Origin: an uncultured Burkholderiaceae bacterium
Lineage (GTDB): Bacteria > Pseudomonadota > Gammaproteobacteria > Burkholderiales > Burkholderiaceae_C
Reading direction: 5' to 3'
DNA length: 29,514 bases
Assembly (NCBI GenBank): GCA_938022295.1
Contig: CALIDR010000097.1
Span: forward strand, 1-29,514
A program made the translations under genes and the position numbers. This document shows positions 10,085 to 17,650 of this stretch, piece after piece. Within the stretch, counting starts at the first letter, position 1, and each line of letters begins with the position of its first letter. Below the pieces are notes generated by a model. That model was not told the DNA's origin and ran no database searches. It saw only the letters and a program-made list of their open reading frames with translations.

Positions 10085-11449
10085 ATGCAGACCAAGTTCC
10101 TGCTCGAAGAGCACCAGATGCCGAAGTACTGGTACAACATCCAGGCCGACCTGCCCAGGCCGCTGCCGCCCGTGCTGCACCCGGGCACGCTGAAGCCGAT
10201 CGGCCCCGACGACCTCGCGCCTCTGTTCCCGATGGCGCTGATCGCGCAGGAGGTGTCGACCGAGCGCGAGATCGAGATCCCCGAGCCGGTGCGCGAGGTG
10301 TTCCGCCTGTGGCGCCCGAGCCCGCTGTATCGCGCGCACCGCCTCGAGAAGGCGCTCGGCACGCCGGCGCGCATCTTCTACAAGTACGAGGGCGTCAGCC
10401 CCGCCGGCAGCCACAAGCCCAACACCGCGGTGCCGCAGGCGTTCTACAACCAGCAGGCCGGTGTGAAGAAGCTGACGACCGAGACCGGCGCCGGGCAGTG
10501 GGGCACGTCGCTGGCGTTCGCCGGCAACCTGTTCGGGCTCGAGGTGCTGGTGTTCCAGGTGCGTGTGAGCTACGACCAGAAGCCGTACCGCCGCGCCGTG
10601 ATGCAGACCTACGGCGCGCGCTGCCTGCCGTCGCCGTCGACCGAGACGGCCTACGGGCGCGCCGTGCTCGCGCAGCGGCCCGACCACCCGGGCAGCCTCG
10701 GCATCGCGATCAGCGAGGCGGTGGAGATCGCCGCGCAGCGCGACGACACCAAGTACGCGCTCGGCTCGGTGCTCAACCACGTGCTGATGCACCAGACGAT
10801 CATCGGCCTCGAGGCGATGGAGCAGATGCGCATGGCCGACGCCTGGCCCGACGTCGTCGTCGGCTGCACCGGCGGCGGCAGCAACTTCGCCGGCATCGCG
10901 TTCCCGTTCATCGGCCACGGCCTCAGGGGCGGCGCCAAGCCGCGCATCGTCGCGGTGGAGCCGGCGGCGTGCCCGTCGCTCACGCGCGGCAAGTACGCCT
11001 ACGACTTCGGCGACACGGCGCACATGACGCCGCTGACCAAGATGCACACGCTCGGCAGCACGTTCACGCCGCCGCCGTTCCACGCCGGCGGGCTGCGCTA
11101 CCACGGCATGGCGCCGCTGGTGTCGCACCTGAAGGAGCTCGGCCTGCTCGAGGCCACGGCGTACACCCAGGTCGAGTGCTTCGCCGCCGGCGTCGCGTTC
11201 GCGCGCGCCGAGGGCATCGTGCCGGCGCCGGAGGCGAACCACGCCGTCAAGGGCGCGATCGAGGAAGCGCTGCGCTGCAAGCGCGAGGGCCGGGCCGAGA
11301 CGATCCTGTTCAACCTCTGCGGCCACGGCCACTTCGACATGGCGGCGTACGAGAAGTACTTCGCCGGCCAGCTGAAGGACGAGCCCTACGACGAGAAGGA
11401 ACTGGCGATGGCGCTCGCCGGGCTGCCGAGCGTGCCCGAACCCGCCTGA
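10085..11449 (+). CDS. TrpB-like PLP-dependent enzyme (tryptophan synthase beta, TrpB2 type)
   Basis: A 454-residue PLP enzyme of the TrpB2 branch, which condenses indole with serine or acts on related substrates. The PLP lysine is K111 in the motif GSHKPNTA. The motif TETGAGQWGTSL follows, and GCTGGGSNFAG forms the phosphate-binding loop. The N-terminal extension (residues 1-75) and the conserved C-terminal NLCGHGHFD are typical of this branch rather than of classical TrpB. The ATG at 10085 has a GAGGAG ribosome site. There is no trpA or other trp gene in the window, so this is probably a stand-alone paralogue that salvages indole or has a changed substrate. It converges with the membrane fusion gene, 9 bp apart. 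Family secure, reaction inferred. Confidence 0.9.
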   Translation: MQTKFLLEEHQMPKYWYNIQADLPRPLPPVLHPGTLKPIGPDDLAPLFPMALIAQEVSTEREIEIPEPVREVFRLWRPSPLYRAHRLEKALGTPARIFYKYEGVSPAGSHKPNTAVPQAFYNQQAGVKKLTTETGAGQWGTSLAFAGNLFGLEVLVFQVRVSYDQKPYRRAVMQTYGARCLPSPSTETAYGRAVLAQRPDHPGSLGIAISEAVEIAAQRDDTKYALGSVLNHVLMHQTIIGLEAMEQMRMADAWPDVVVGCTGGGSNFAGIAFPFIGHGLRGGAKPRIVAVEPAACPSLTRGKYAYDFGDTAHMTPLTKMHTLGSTFTPPPFHAGGLRYHGMAPLVSHLKELGLLEATAYTQVECFAAGVAFARAEGIVPAPEANHAVKGAIEEALRCKREGRAETILFNLCGHGHFDMAAYEKYFAGQLKDEPYDEKELAMALAGLPSVPEPA

Positions 11450-11458
11450 GCCCGCGCC

Positions 11459-12589
11459 CTACATCAGCCACTGCGGCCGCAGCGCGAGCACGGCAGCCAG
11501 CGCCAGCATCACGACGCCGCTGGCGAGCTTCAGCCAGCGGCCGGTGCGCTCGGTCAGCTTGCGCTGTCCGAGCGCGGCGACGGCGATCGTCACCATCAGC
11601 GCGTCGTCGGCGATGTAGCCGACGATGTACAAGGCGAGATACGCGTAGCGCCCTGCGGTTCCCACCTCGTGCTGCGCGAGCACGGCGGTGTACAGCGCCG
11701 GCAGCCCTGCGGTGCACAGCAGTTCGACGAAGTTGACGACGATCGCCAGCGCCGTCACCGCCGCCAGCGACTCGACGAGCGTCGGCGCGTCGACGACCCG
11801 GCGCACGCGCGCGTACAGGCCCGGCTTGGCCGCCTCGGGAATGCTGAGCGAGAGGCCGCGGCCGAACGCGACGAAGTCCTTCACGTTGACGGCGCCGATC
11901 ACGAAGGCCACGCCGGCGAGCGTCCAGCGCAGCGCGTTCGACATGCCGAGCACGAGGAAGAAGTGCAGCCAGGCCGCCATGAAGGCGTAGTAGACGGCGC
12001 CGCTCGTGGCGACGAAGGTGCCGGCGATCAGCGCCATGCGCCGGCGGTCGCGCAGGCGCACGAGCAGCGACAGCAGGAACAGCAGCACCCACATGGCGCA
12101 GGGATTGAAGCCGTCGATCAGGCCGAGCGCGAGCGTGAAGGCGGGCAGCCCCATCGCGCCCGCGTCGAGGGTGCCGAACCAGCGCGTGCGCACCTCGCCG
12201 CGCCCGACGTCGCCGCGGTCGAGCAGCGTCTCGAGCTCGCGCCCGGTGAGTTCGGCGTCGTCGAAGCCGACGATCACGACGTGGCCGACGACGAAGGTCG
12301 GCACGCCGGGTGGCCAGACGCCGGCGGCGCGCGAGACGGCCTCGAGCTCGCGCGCCGCGGCCGGCTCCCGCACGACGTCGCGGTAGACGACGCGCAGCGC
12401 CGGCCGGCGCGCGGCGAGGCCGTCGAGGAACGCCTTCGCATCGGCGCAGTGGGGGCAGCCCTCACGAACGTAGACGGTGATCGTCGCCTCGCCCTGCGCG
12501 CCGGCGGCCAGCGGCCAGGCCAGCAGCCACAGCCACCCGAGCACGAGCCAGCCGATGCCGCGCCGTGCCGCGCGGCCGCCAGGCCTCAT
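11459..12589 (-). CDS. Glutaredoxin-like domain fused to a DsbD/CcdA-type membrane protein
   Basis: A 376-residue membrane protein. A signal-like segment (GIGWLVLGWLWLLAWPLAAG, residues 11-30) is followed by a glutaredoxin-fold domain with the redox motif CPHC (C45, C48) and the cis-proline segment PPGVPTFVVG. From about residue 150 come several hydrophobic helices with the two cysteine sites expected of a DsbD/CcdA electron carrier: GFNPCAMWVLLFLLSLL and NFVELLCTAGLPALYT. I infer transfer of reducing power across the inner membrane to the fused thiol domain. The ATG at 12589 overlaps the serB stop by 4 nt (ATGA), so the two are translationally coupled. Domain identities are clear; the periplasmic partner is unknown. 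Confidence 0.85.
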   Translation of the reverse strand: MRPGGRAARRGIGWLVLGWLWLLAWPLAAGAQGEATITVYVREGCPHCADAKAFLDGLAARRPALRVVYRDVVREPAAARELEAVSRAAGVWPPGVPTFVVGHVVIVGFDDAELTGRELETLLDRGDVGRGEVRTRWFGTLDAGAMGLPAFTLALGLIDGFNPCAMWVLLFLLSLLVRLRDRRRMALIAGTFVATSGAVYYAFMAAWLHFFLVLGMSNALRWTLAGVAFVIGAVNVKDFVAFGRGLSLSIPEAAKPGLYARVRRVVDAPTLVESLAAVTALAIVVNFVELLCTAGLPALYTAVLAQHEVGTAGRYAYLALYIVGYIADDALMVTIAVAALGQRKLTERTGRWLKLASGVVMLALAAVLALRPQWLM

Positions 12590-13314
12590 CGCGGCTCGAA
12601 GACCTCGAGCAGGCGGTCGAGCCCGCCCATGTCGATGGCCACGTTGGCCTGCGCGCGCACCTTCGGCTTGGCGCGGTAGGCCACGCTCAGGCCGACCGCG
12701 GCCATCATCTCGAGGTCGTTCGCGCCGTCGCCGACCGCGATCGCCTGCGACGGCTCGCAGCCGATGCGAACGCAGGTCTCGAACACGGTGGCGCGCTTCA
12801 TCGCGCCGTCGACGATGTCGCCCCACCACTGGTCGACCAGCCGTCCGGTGAGCCTGCCGCCCTCGATCTCGAGCACGTTGCCGCGCGAGCTGTCGATGTT
12901 CAGCCGCCGGCGCACGCGGTCGGTGAAGAACGTGAAGCCGCCCGAGACGAGCAGCGTGTGCAGCCCGGCGTCGCGGCAGGCGGCCACCAGTTCATCGGCG
13001 CCCGGGTTCAGCTGCAGGCGGTTGCGGTAGACCTGCTCGAGCGCCGAGGCCGGCGCGCCGGCGAGCAGCGCGACACGCCGGCGCAGGCTTTCCTTGTAGT
13101 CCGGGATCAGCCCCTGCATCGCCGCCTCGGTGATCGCTGCCACCTCGGCCTTGCGGCCGACCGCGTCGGCGATCTCGTCGACGCACTCGATGCTGATCAG
13201 CGTCGAGTCCATGTCGAACGCGATCAGCCGGTAATCCGATAGCCGCAGCGGCGGCTCGATGCCGCGTACGAACAGCCCCGGACTGATCTCGCGCTCGCCG
13301 ATCATCGGCGGCAT
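12586..13314 (-). CDS. serB: Phosphoserine phosphatase SerB
   Basis: A 242-residue HAD-superfamily phosphatase for the last step of serine synthesis, phosphoserine to serine. Motif I is AFDMDSTLIS (nucleophile D34, acid D36). LLVSGGFTFFTDRV is motif II with the catalytic serine, and AIAVGDGANDLEMM is motif IV with the metal-binding aspartates. The cap domain (VDEIADAVGRKAEVAAIT) is typical. It lacks the N-terminal ACT domain of longer SerB proteins. The start could be the ATG at 13314 (MPPMIGERE) or at 13305 (MIGERE); neither has a clear ribosome site, and I chose the longer. It is the first gene of a pair with the downstream membrane fusion, which it overlaps by 4 nt, and it diverges from the mtoX-like operon. 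Confidence 0.94.
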   Translation of the reverse strand: MPPMIGEREISPGLFVRGIEPPLRLSDYRLIAFDMDSTLISIECVDEIADAVGRKAEVAAITEAAMQGLIPDYKESLRRRVALLAGAPASALEQVYRNRLQLNPGADELVAACRDAGLHTLLVSGGFTFFTDRVRRRLNIDSSRGNVLEIEGGRLTGRLVDQWWGDIVDGAMKRATVFETCVRIGCEPSQAIAVGDGANDLEMMAAVGLSVAYRAKPKVRAQANVAIDMGGLDRLLEVFEPR

Positions 13315-13341
13315 TGTGTCAGCGCCCACGGGCCGCGCTCC

Positions 13342-13359
13342 GCTTGACATCTGTCAAGC
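13342..13359. promoter_or_regulatory. 18-bp perfect palindrome, probable operator
   Basis: GCTTGACA-TC-TGTCAAGC, a perfect 8-2-8 dyad in the 158-bp gap between the divergent serB and mtoX-like genes. TTGACA, the sigma-70 -35 consensus, appears on both strands inside it, but I see no matching -10 at 16-18 bp on either side. A dimeric transcription factor site is the simplest reading; the factor is unknown. Confidence 0.55.
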
Positions 13360-13472
13360 CTGGTGGGCCGGCCGGGCGTTGTCGCGCGATGCCGCGGGTT
13401 AACCCTGATGCCGAGGTGGCAGACGGAGGCGCAACGTCCACGCTGTCCCACGACGAACGAGAGGAGACGACG

Positions 13473-14804
13473 ATGACACGCATGGGGAAGACGAGATGGA
13501 CCGCGCTGGCACTGGCCGCGGCTTTCGCGGCGGCCACGGTGCAGGCCGACGAGACCTGCAACTCGCCGTACACGACCAAGCTGATCAAGGGCCAGGAGGA
13601 GTACCTGCACGTGTGGACGCTCGGCGTGCAGGGCGTGGGCGACGGCTCGGACAAGCTGGTGACGATCGACGTGCGCCCAGGCAGCCCGACCTACGGCCAG
13701 GTCGTGCACAAGCTTTCGGTGGGCGGGCGCGGCGAGGCGCACCACATGGGCTTCACCGACGACCGCCGGCACCTTTGGGCCGGGCGCCTGGACGACAACA
13801 AAATCTTCGTCTTCGACGTCGGCACCGACCCCGCCAAGCCGAAGCTCGTGCGCACGATCGCCGACTTCGCGCAGAAGACCGGCTACGTCGGCCCGCACAC
13901 GTTCTACGCGCTGCCCGGGCGGATGCTGATCCAGGGACTGTCGAACACGAAGGACCACGGCGGCGTCACCGGCATGGCGCTCTACAACAACAAGGGCGGC
14001 CTCGTCGAGAAGTACGACATGCCCCGCGGCGAACTGCCGATCGGCAAGGGCGACGGCTACGGCTACGACATCGGCATCAACCCGCAGAAGAACGTGCTGC
14101 TGACGTCGAGCTTCACCGGCTGGACGAACTACATGATGGACATGGGCAAGCTGGTGGCCGACGCCGAGGCGATGAAGCGCTTCGGCACCACGATGGTGGT
14201 GTGGGACCTGAAGTCGATGAAGCCGCAGAAGGTGCTCGACGTGCCCGGCTCGCCGCTGGAGATCCGCTGGTCGCTGAACCCGGGGGACAACTGGGCCGTC
14301 ACCGCCACCGCGCTGACCTCCAAGCTGTGGCTGATCAAGCAGGACGCGAGCGGCCAGTGGCAGGCCAAGGAGGTCGCGACGATCGGCGACCCGTCGAAGA
14401 TCCCGCTGCCGGTGGACATCTCGATCACCGCCGACGGCAAGGGCCTGTGGGTCAACACGTTCATGGACGGCAAGACACGCTACTTCGACCTCAGCAACCC
14501 CGAGGCGCCGAGGCAGACCTACGAGAAGGTGACCGGCAAGCAGGTCAACATGGTTTCGCAGAGCTGGGACGGCAAGCGCGTCTACGTCACGTCGTCGCTG
14601 CTCGCCAACTGGGACAAGAAGGGCGCCGACGACGAGCAGTTCCTGCGCGCCTACGCGTGGGACGGCAAGGAGCTCACGCCGCAGTTCGAGCTCGACTTCT
14701 ACAAGCTCGAGCTCGGCCGCGCGCACCACATGAAGTTCTCGGCCAGGTCGGCGTCGGCCACCGCCGCCGCGGGGGCGTCGACGCAGCTGGCCGCGGCGCG
14801 CTGA
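13473..14804 (+). CDS. mtoX: Selenium-binding protein family / methanethiol oxidase homologue, periplasmic
   Basis: A 443-residue protein of the SBP56 family, whose bacterial members include the copper-dependent methanethiol oxidase MtoX (methanethiol plus O2 to formaldehyde, H2S and H2O2). A Sec signal peptide (TALALAAAFAAATVQA, cleavage near residue 25) places it in the periplasm. Beta-propeller repeats follow. Histidines likely to bind metal are conserved: HH at 90-91 (GEAHHMGF), H142 (GPHTFYAL) and HH at 418-419 (RAHHMKF). The C-terminal 20 or so residues are an Ala/Ser-rich tail. The ATG at 13473 has a strong GAGGAG ribosome site. Its stop overlaps the next start (TGATG), coupling it to the SCO-like gene, with a MauG-like gene third. 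This is the known context of mtoX in methylotrophs. Family secure; the methanethiol activity is inferred from context. Confidence 0.85.
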   Translation: MTRMGKTRWTALALAAAFAAATVQADETCNSPYTTKLIKGQEEYLHVWTLGVQGVGDGSDKLVTIDVRPGSPTYGQVVHKLSVGGRGEAHHMGFTDDRRHLWAGRLDDNKIFVFDVGTDPAKPKLVRTIADFAQKTGYVGPHTFYALPGRMLIQGLSNTKDHGGVTGMALYNNKGGLVEKYDMPRGELPIGKGDGYGYDIGINPQKNVLLTSSFTGWTNYMMDMGKLVADAEAMKRFGTTMVVWDLKSMKPQKVLDVPGSPLEIRWSLNPGDNWAVTATALTSKLWLIKQDASGQWQAKEVATIGDPSKIPLPVDISITADGKGLWVNTFMDGKTRYFDLSNPEAPRQTYEKVTGKQVNMVSQSWDGKRVYVTSSLLANWDKKGADDEQFLRAYAWDGKELTPQFELDFYKLELGRAHHMKFSARSASATAAAGASTQLAAAR

Positions 14805-15505
14805 TGACGGCGGCACCGGCGGCGCGGGCTTTCGCAGCGTCGCTGCTGGCGCTGGCCGCCGCCACCGCGCCGGCGGCGCAGTACGAGCCGGGCAAGGGCC
14901 TCGTCGCCCGGCCGCAGCAGGACTTCGTCGCCCCCGCGCCGGGCACCTACCGGCTGCCGCCGATCCAGGACGCCGCCGACGGCTGGGTGCTCGACGGCGG
15001 CTGGTGGCCGCGGCGCCTGGCCGGCTACACCCGCGGCGCGATCACGCTGCTGAGCTTCGTCTACACCTACTGCACCGACCCGATCGGCTGCCCGCTGGCC
15101 TACGAGACCTTCGTCGACCTGCGCGAGCGCGTGCGCGCCGACCCGCTGCTCAAGGGCCGCGTGCGGCTGGTGTCGCTGTCGTTCGACCCGACGCACGACA
15201 CGCCGGCGCAGATGCAGGCGTACGGAGGCGCCTACGCGCGCGACCGCGAGGTGCCGTGGGCGTTCCTGACGACGTATTCGGTGCGCTTCCTCAGACCCAT
15301 CCTCGACGGCTTCGGGCAGGACGTCGAGGTCGAGCTCGACGCCGACGGGCAGCCCACGCGCACGCTGACGCACCTGCTGAAGGTGTTCCTCATCGACGAG
15401 CGCGGGCGCGTGCGCGAGATCTACAGCGCCGCGTTCCTGCAGCCCGAGGTGATGCTCAACGACTTGCGCACGCTCGCGCTCGAGAGCGCGGCGCGGCGGC
15501 GCTGA
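14804..15505 (+). CDS. SCO1/SenC-family copper chaperone-like protein with a CX5C motif
   Basis: A 233-residue exported thioredoxin-fold protein of the SCO1/SenC family, which delivers copper to cuproenzymes. It has a signal peptide (AFAASLLALAAATAPAAA-like, residues 9-25). The core segment ITLLSFVYTYCTDPIGCPLAYETF carries two cysteines, here spaced CX5C rather than the usual CX3C. VRLVSLSFDPTHDTPAQM is the typical SCO strand, and the distal histidine is in LTHLLKVFLIDERG. It starts at 14804, sharing one base with the mtoX-like stop, and ends 6 bp before the MauG-like gene. The likely job is loading copper into the MtoX-like enzyme. Family membership is clear; that partner is inferred from the operon. 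Confidence 0.85.
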   Translation: MTAAPAARAFAASLLALAAATAPAAQYEPGKGLVARPQQDFVAPAPGTYRLPPIQDAADGWVLDGGWWPRRLAGYTRGAITLLSFVYTYCTDPIGCPLAYETFVDLRERVRADPLLKGRVRLVSLSFDPTHDTPAQMQAYGGAYARDREVPWAFLTTYSVRFLRPILDGFGQDVEVELDADGQPTRTLTHLLKVFLIDERGRVREIYSAAFLQPEVMLNDLRTLALESAARRR

Positions 15506-15511
15506 ACGGCG

Positions 15512-16645
15512 ATGGCAGTGCGTGCGGCGGCGCGCCGCGGCTTGGCGGCACTCGCCGTGCTCGCCGTGCTGGGCTTCGCCGCGTGCAGCGACCGGCGCGA
15601 CGCGGCGCCGCCGCCGCCCGCCGCCGCGCTCGGCCTGCCGCCGCTGCCGGGCGTGCCGCCGTCGGCGGCGCAGGTCGAACTCGGGCGGCAGCTCTTCTTC
15701 GACCGCCGGCTGTCGTTCAACGGCACGATGTCGTGCGCGATGTGCCACGTGCCGGAGGAGGGCTTCGCGTCCAACGCGTCGCGGCTCGCGGTCGGCATCG
15801 AAGGGCGCAGCCTACGCCGCAACGCGCCCACCGTGCTCAACGCGGCGTGGGTGCGCGAGCTGTTCCACGACGGGCGCGAGCCGTCGCTCGAGGCGCAGGC
15901 GTGGTCGCCGCTGCTGCACCCGCACGAGATGGCCAACCCGTCGCCAGGCCACGTGATCGAGCGCATCCGCGCGCTGTCCGACTATGCCGGACGCTTCGAA
16001 CGCGCGTTCGACGGGCGGGGGCCGTCGATGGACACGGTCGGTGCGGCGCTCGCCGCGTACGAGCGATCGCTGGTGGCGGCCGGCTCGCGCTTCGACCGCT
16101 GGCGCTATGGCGGCGATGCGCAGGCGCTGACGCCGCTCGAGCAGCGCGGCTTCGAGCTCTTCACCGGCGCCGCGCGCTGCGCCGCGTGCCACCGCGTCGG
16201 CGGGCGCGACGCGCCGTTCACCGACCACCGCTACCACGCCACCGGCGTTGCGTTCATGCCGCGCCCGGGGCGGTTCGTGGTTCCGCTCGCCCCGGGCGTG
16301 CAGACGGTGATCGAGGCCGACGCGCTCGCGCCCTTCGCCGACCCGCGTCCGGCCGATCTCGGCCGCTTCGAGGTCACGCTCGACCCGGCGGACCGCCACG
16401 CGTTCCGCACGCCGTCGCTGCGCAACGTCGCGCGCACCGCGCCGTACATGCACGACGGGTCGCTGGCCACGCTCGACGACGTCGTGGCCTTCTACGACCG
16501 CGGCGGCGGCGACCTGGAGGGCAAGAGCGCGCTGCTCGCGCCACTGGGACTCACCGACGACGACAAGCGCGCGCTGGTCGCGTTCCTGCGCGCGCTCGAC
16601 AGCGCGGCGTTGCCGGCGCTGGTGGCTGCCGCACGCGCGCCGTAG
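15512..16645 (+). CDS. Di-heme cytochrome c peroxidase / MauG family protein
   Basis: A 377-residue exported di-heme protein. Heme c sites are CAMCH (residues 75-79) and CAACH (223-227), spaced as in bacterial cytochrome c peroxidases and MauG. Conserved features include LFFDRRLSFNGTMSC, PTVLNAAW, FHDGREPSLEAQA and the C-terminal TPSLRNVARTAPYMHDGS. A possible lipobox (GFAAC, Cys25) suggests a lipoprotein anchored to a membrane. It follows the SCO-like gene by 6 bp. A mauG-like gene accompanies mtoX in known methanethiol oxidase operons, where maturation of the enzyme or removal of its H2O2 product are possible roles. Sequence alone does not tell a peroxidase from a MauG-type cofactor-maturation enzyme. 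Confidence 0.87.
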   Translation: MAVRAAARRGLAALAVLAVLGFAACSDRRDAAPPPPAAALGLPPLPGVPPSAAQVELGRQLFFDRRLSFNGTMSCAMCHVPEEGFASNASRLAVGIEGRSLRRNAPTVLNAAWVRELFHDGREPSLEAQAWSPLLHPHEMANPSPGHVIERIRALSDYAGRFERAFDGRGPSMDTVGAALAAYERSLVAAGSRFDRWRYGGDAQALTPLEQRGFELFTGAARCAACHRVGGRDAPFTDHRYHATGVAFMPRPGRFVVPLAPGVQTVIEADALAPFADPRPADLGRFEVTLDPADRHAFRTPSLRNVARTAPYMHDGSLATLDDVVAFYDRGGGDLEGKSALLAPLGLTDDDKRALVAFLRALDSAALPALVAAARAP

Positions 16646-16713
16646 AGTGGGCGCCGACCGGCGGGTGCCTTCCGAGCGGCCGTGGCGGTGCGCCGGGGAA
16701 CGCCAGGCCGCGC

Positions 16714-16749
16714 GACCGGCGATCGACCGGTCCGGCGGCCGCACCGCCG
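16714..16749. other. Two adjacent GC-rich hairpins after the mtoX-like operon
   Basis: GACCGG-CGATCGA-CCGGTC (16714-16732) is followed directly by CGGCGG-CCGCA-CCGCCG (16733-16749), about 70 bases after the mauG-like stop. No T tract follows. They may slow or end transcription before the nasT promoter, but in DNA this GC-rich chance stems are common. Confidence 0.3.
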
Positions 16750-16860
16750 CGGCCAATTCCGGCTGCCTCGCCCGCGACGCTGAGCCGGGCTGTCCAGGCG
16801 CCGCAGGCGCGCGGCAGCGCAGGACCTCCTGCTGGGGCTCGCTCGTCGCCGTCGGTTGCG

Positions 16861-16876
16861 CGGCACGAATCTTGCG
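16861..16876 (+). promoter_or_regulatory. Sigma-54 promoter of the nasT-like gene
   Basis: CGGCACGAATCTTGCG matches the -24/-12 consensus TGGCACGNNNNTTGCW at nearly every position, with GG at 16862-16863, GC at 16874-16875 and exactly 10 bases between. Transcription would begin near 16887, which places the ATG at 16893 only 6 bases downstream and makes the ATG at 16911 the more natural start. No clear NtrC enhancer dyad was found upstream. Confidence 0.72.
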
Positions 16877-16910
16877 CTCCCGGACCGTGGTGATGTCTGA
16901 CCGGCCTGCC

Positions 16911-17525
16911 ATGGCTCCACCCGACTCCCTCGCGCCGCTGCGCGTCCTGCTTGTTGACGACGGGGCGCACCGCGTGAGCCTCATCCGCGACGAGCTGACG
17001 CGTCAGGGTCATGAAGTGGTGGGCGTGGCCGACTCGCCGCTGGTGATCCACGACTGCGTGACCCGACTCGCACCCGACGTCGTCATCGTCGACAGCGAGT
17101 CACCGTCGCGCGACACGCTCGAACACGTGGCGACGCTGTCGAGCCGCAACCCGCGGCCGGTGGTGGTCTTCGCCGAGGACGATGCCGACGATCCGATGCG
17201 GCGCGCCATCGCCGCGGGCGTCAGCGCGTACGTCGTCGCGGGCCTGCAGCCGAACCGGCTGGCGTCGGTCATGCGGGTGGCGATCGCGCGCTTCGAGCAG
17301 GACAAGGCGCTGCGCGAGCAGCTCGACCAAGCGCGCGGCGAGCTCAAGTCGCGCAAGATCGTCGAGCGCGCCAAAGGTGTGCTGATGCGCTCGGGCCAGA
17401 TGACGGAGGACAGTGCCTACCGGCACCTGCGCAAGATGGCGATGGACCGCGGCGAGAAGCTCGTCGACGTCGCGCAACGGGTGATCGACGCCCACGATTT
17501 GCTGCATCCCCCCGGCGGCCGTTGA
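16911..17525 (+). CDS. nasT: NasT-type ANTAR response regulator (nitrate/nitrite antiterminator)
   Basis: A 204-residue RNA-binding regulator. Residues 10-125 form a receiver domain (RVLLVDDGAHR; acidic D16 and D17, phospho-site position D61 in VIVDSESPS). The usual receiver lysine is not seen, its place being taken by the YVVAGL stretch, as in NasT-type receivers controlled by partner proteins rather than by phosphorylation. A coiled linker (FEQDKALREQLDQARGEL) leads to the ANTAR domain (about 143-198: ERAKGVLM, AYRHLRKMAMDRG, DVAQRVIDAH), which binds paired hairpins in leader RNA. Its target is visible just downstream at 17669-17713. The start at 16911 fits the sigma-54 promoter; the ATG at 16893 (adding MSDRPA) is the alternative. 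Normally NasT is held by NasS, but no nasS lies beside it here. Confidence 0.88.
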   Translation: MAPPDSLAPLRVLLVDDGAHRVSLIRDELTRQGHEVVGVADSPLVIHDCVTRLAPDVVIVDSESPSRDTLEHVATLSSRNPRPVVVFAEDDADDPMRRAIAAGVSAYVVAGLQPNRLASVMRVAIARFEQDKALREQLDQARGELKSRKIVERAKGVLMRSGQMTEDSAYRHLRKMAMDRGEKLVDVAQRVIDAHDLLHPPGGR

Positions 17526-17634
17526 CGGTGCTGCAATGCACCATGTTCGCGCGGCGGCGTTTCGGCGCTGCGGGACTGCGCTGTGTTTTGGTGCCGCGCG
17601 CGGGCCTTACGCCGCGATTTCGGCTCGTTTTGGC

Positions 17635-17650
17635 TGGCACGCGTCGTGCA
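17635..17650 (+). promoter_or_regulatory. Sigma-54 promoter of the nrtA leader
   Basis: TGGCACGCGTCGTGCA matches the -24/-12 consensus with one mismatch in the TTGC block. GG at 17636-17637 and GC at 17648-17649 are exactly 10 bases apart. Predicted transcription start is near 17661, which is 8 bases before the first ANTAR hairpin. The good agreement between promoter and leader supports both calls. Activation by NtrC is the expectation from the family. Confidence 0.72.

Noticed and set aside
13342..13372. The palindrome read as a pair of divergent sigma-70 promoters because of TTGACA on both strands
   Set aside because: No -10-like hexamer lies 16-18 bp from either TTGACA; the flanks are GC-rich.
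16893..16910. ATG at 16893 as the nasT start
   Set aside because: Not excluded, but the sigma-54 promoter would leave a leader of only about 6 bases; 16911 is preferred.
17527..17542. Hairpin GGTGC-TGCAAT-GCACC with a six-base loop just after nasT, considered as an ANTAR hairpin or NtrC site
   Set aside because: The loop does not have A at position 1 or G at position 4, it lies before the predicted transcription start, and its half-sites are in the reverse order to an NtrC dyad.
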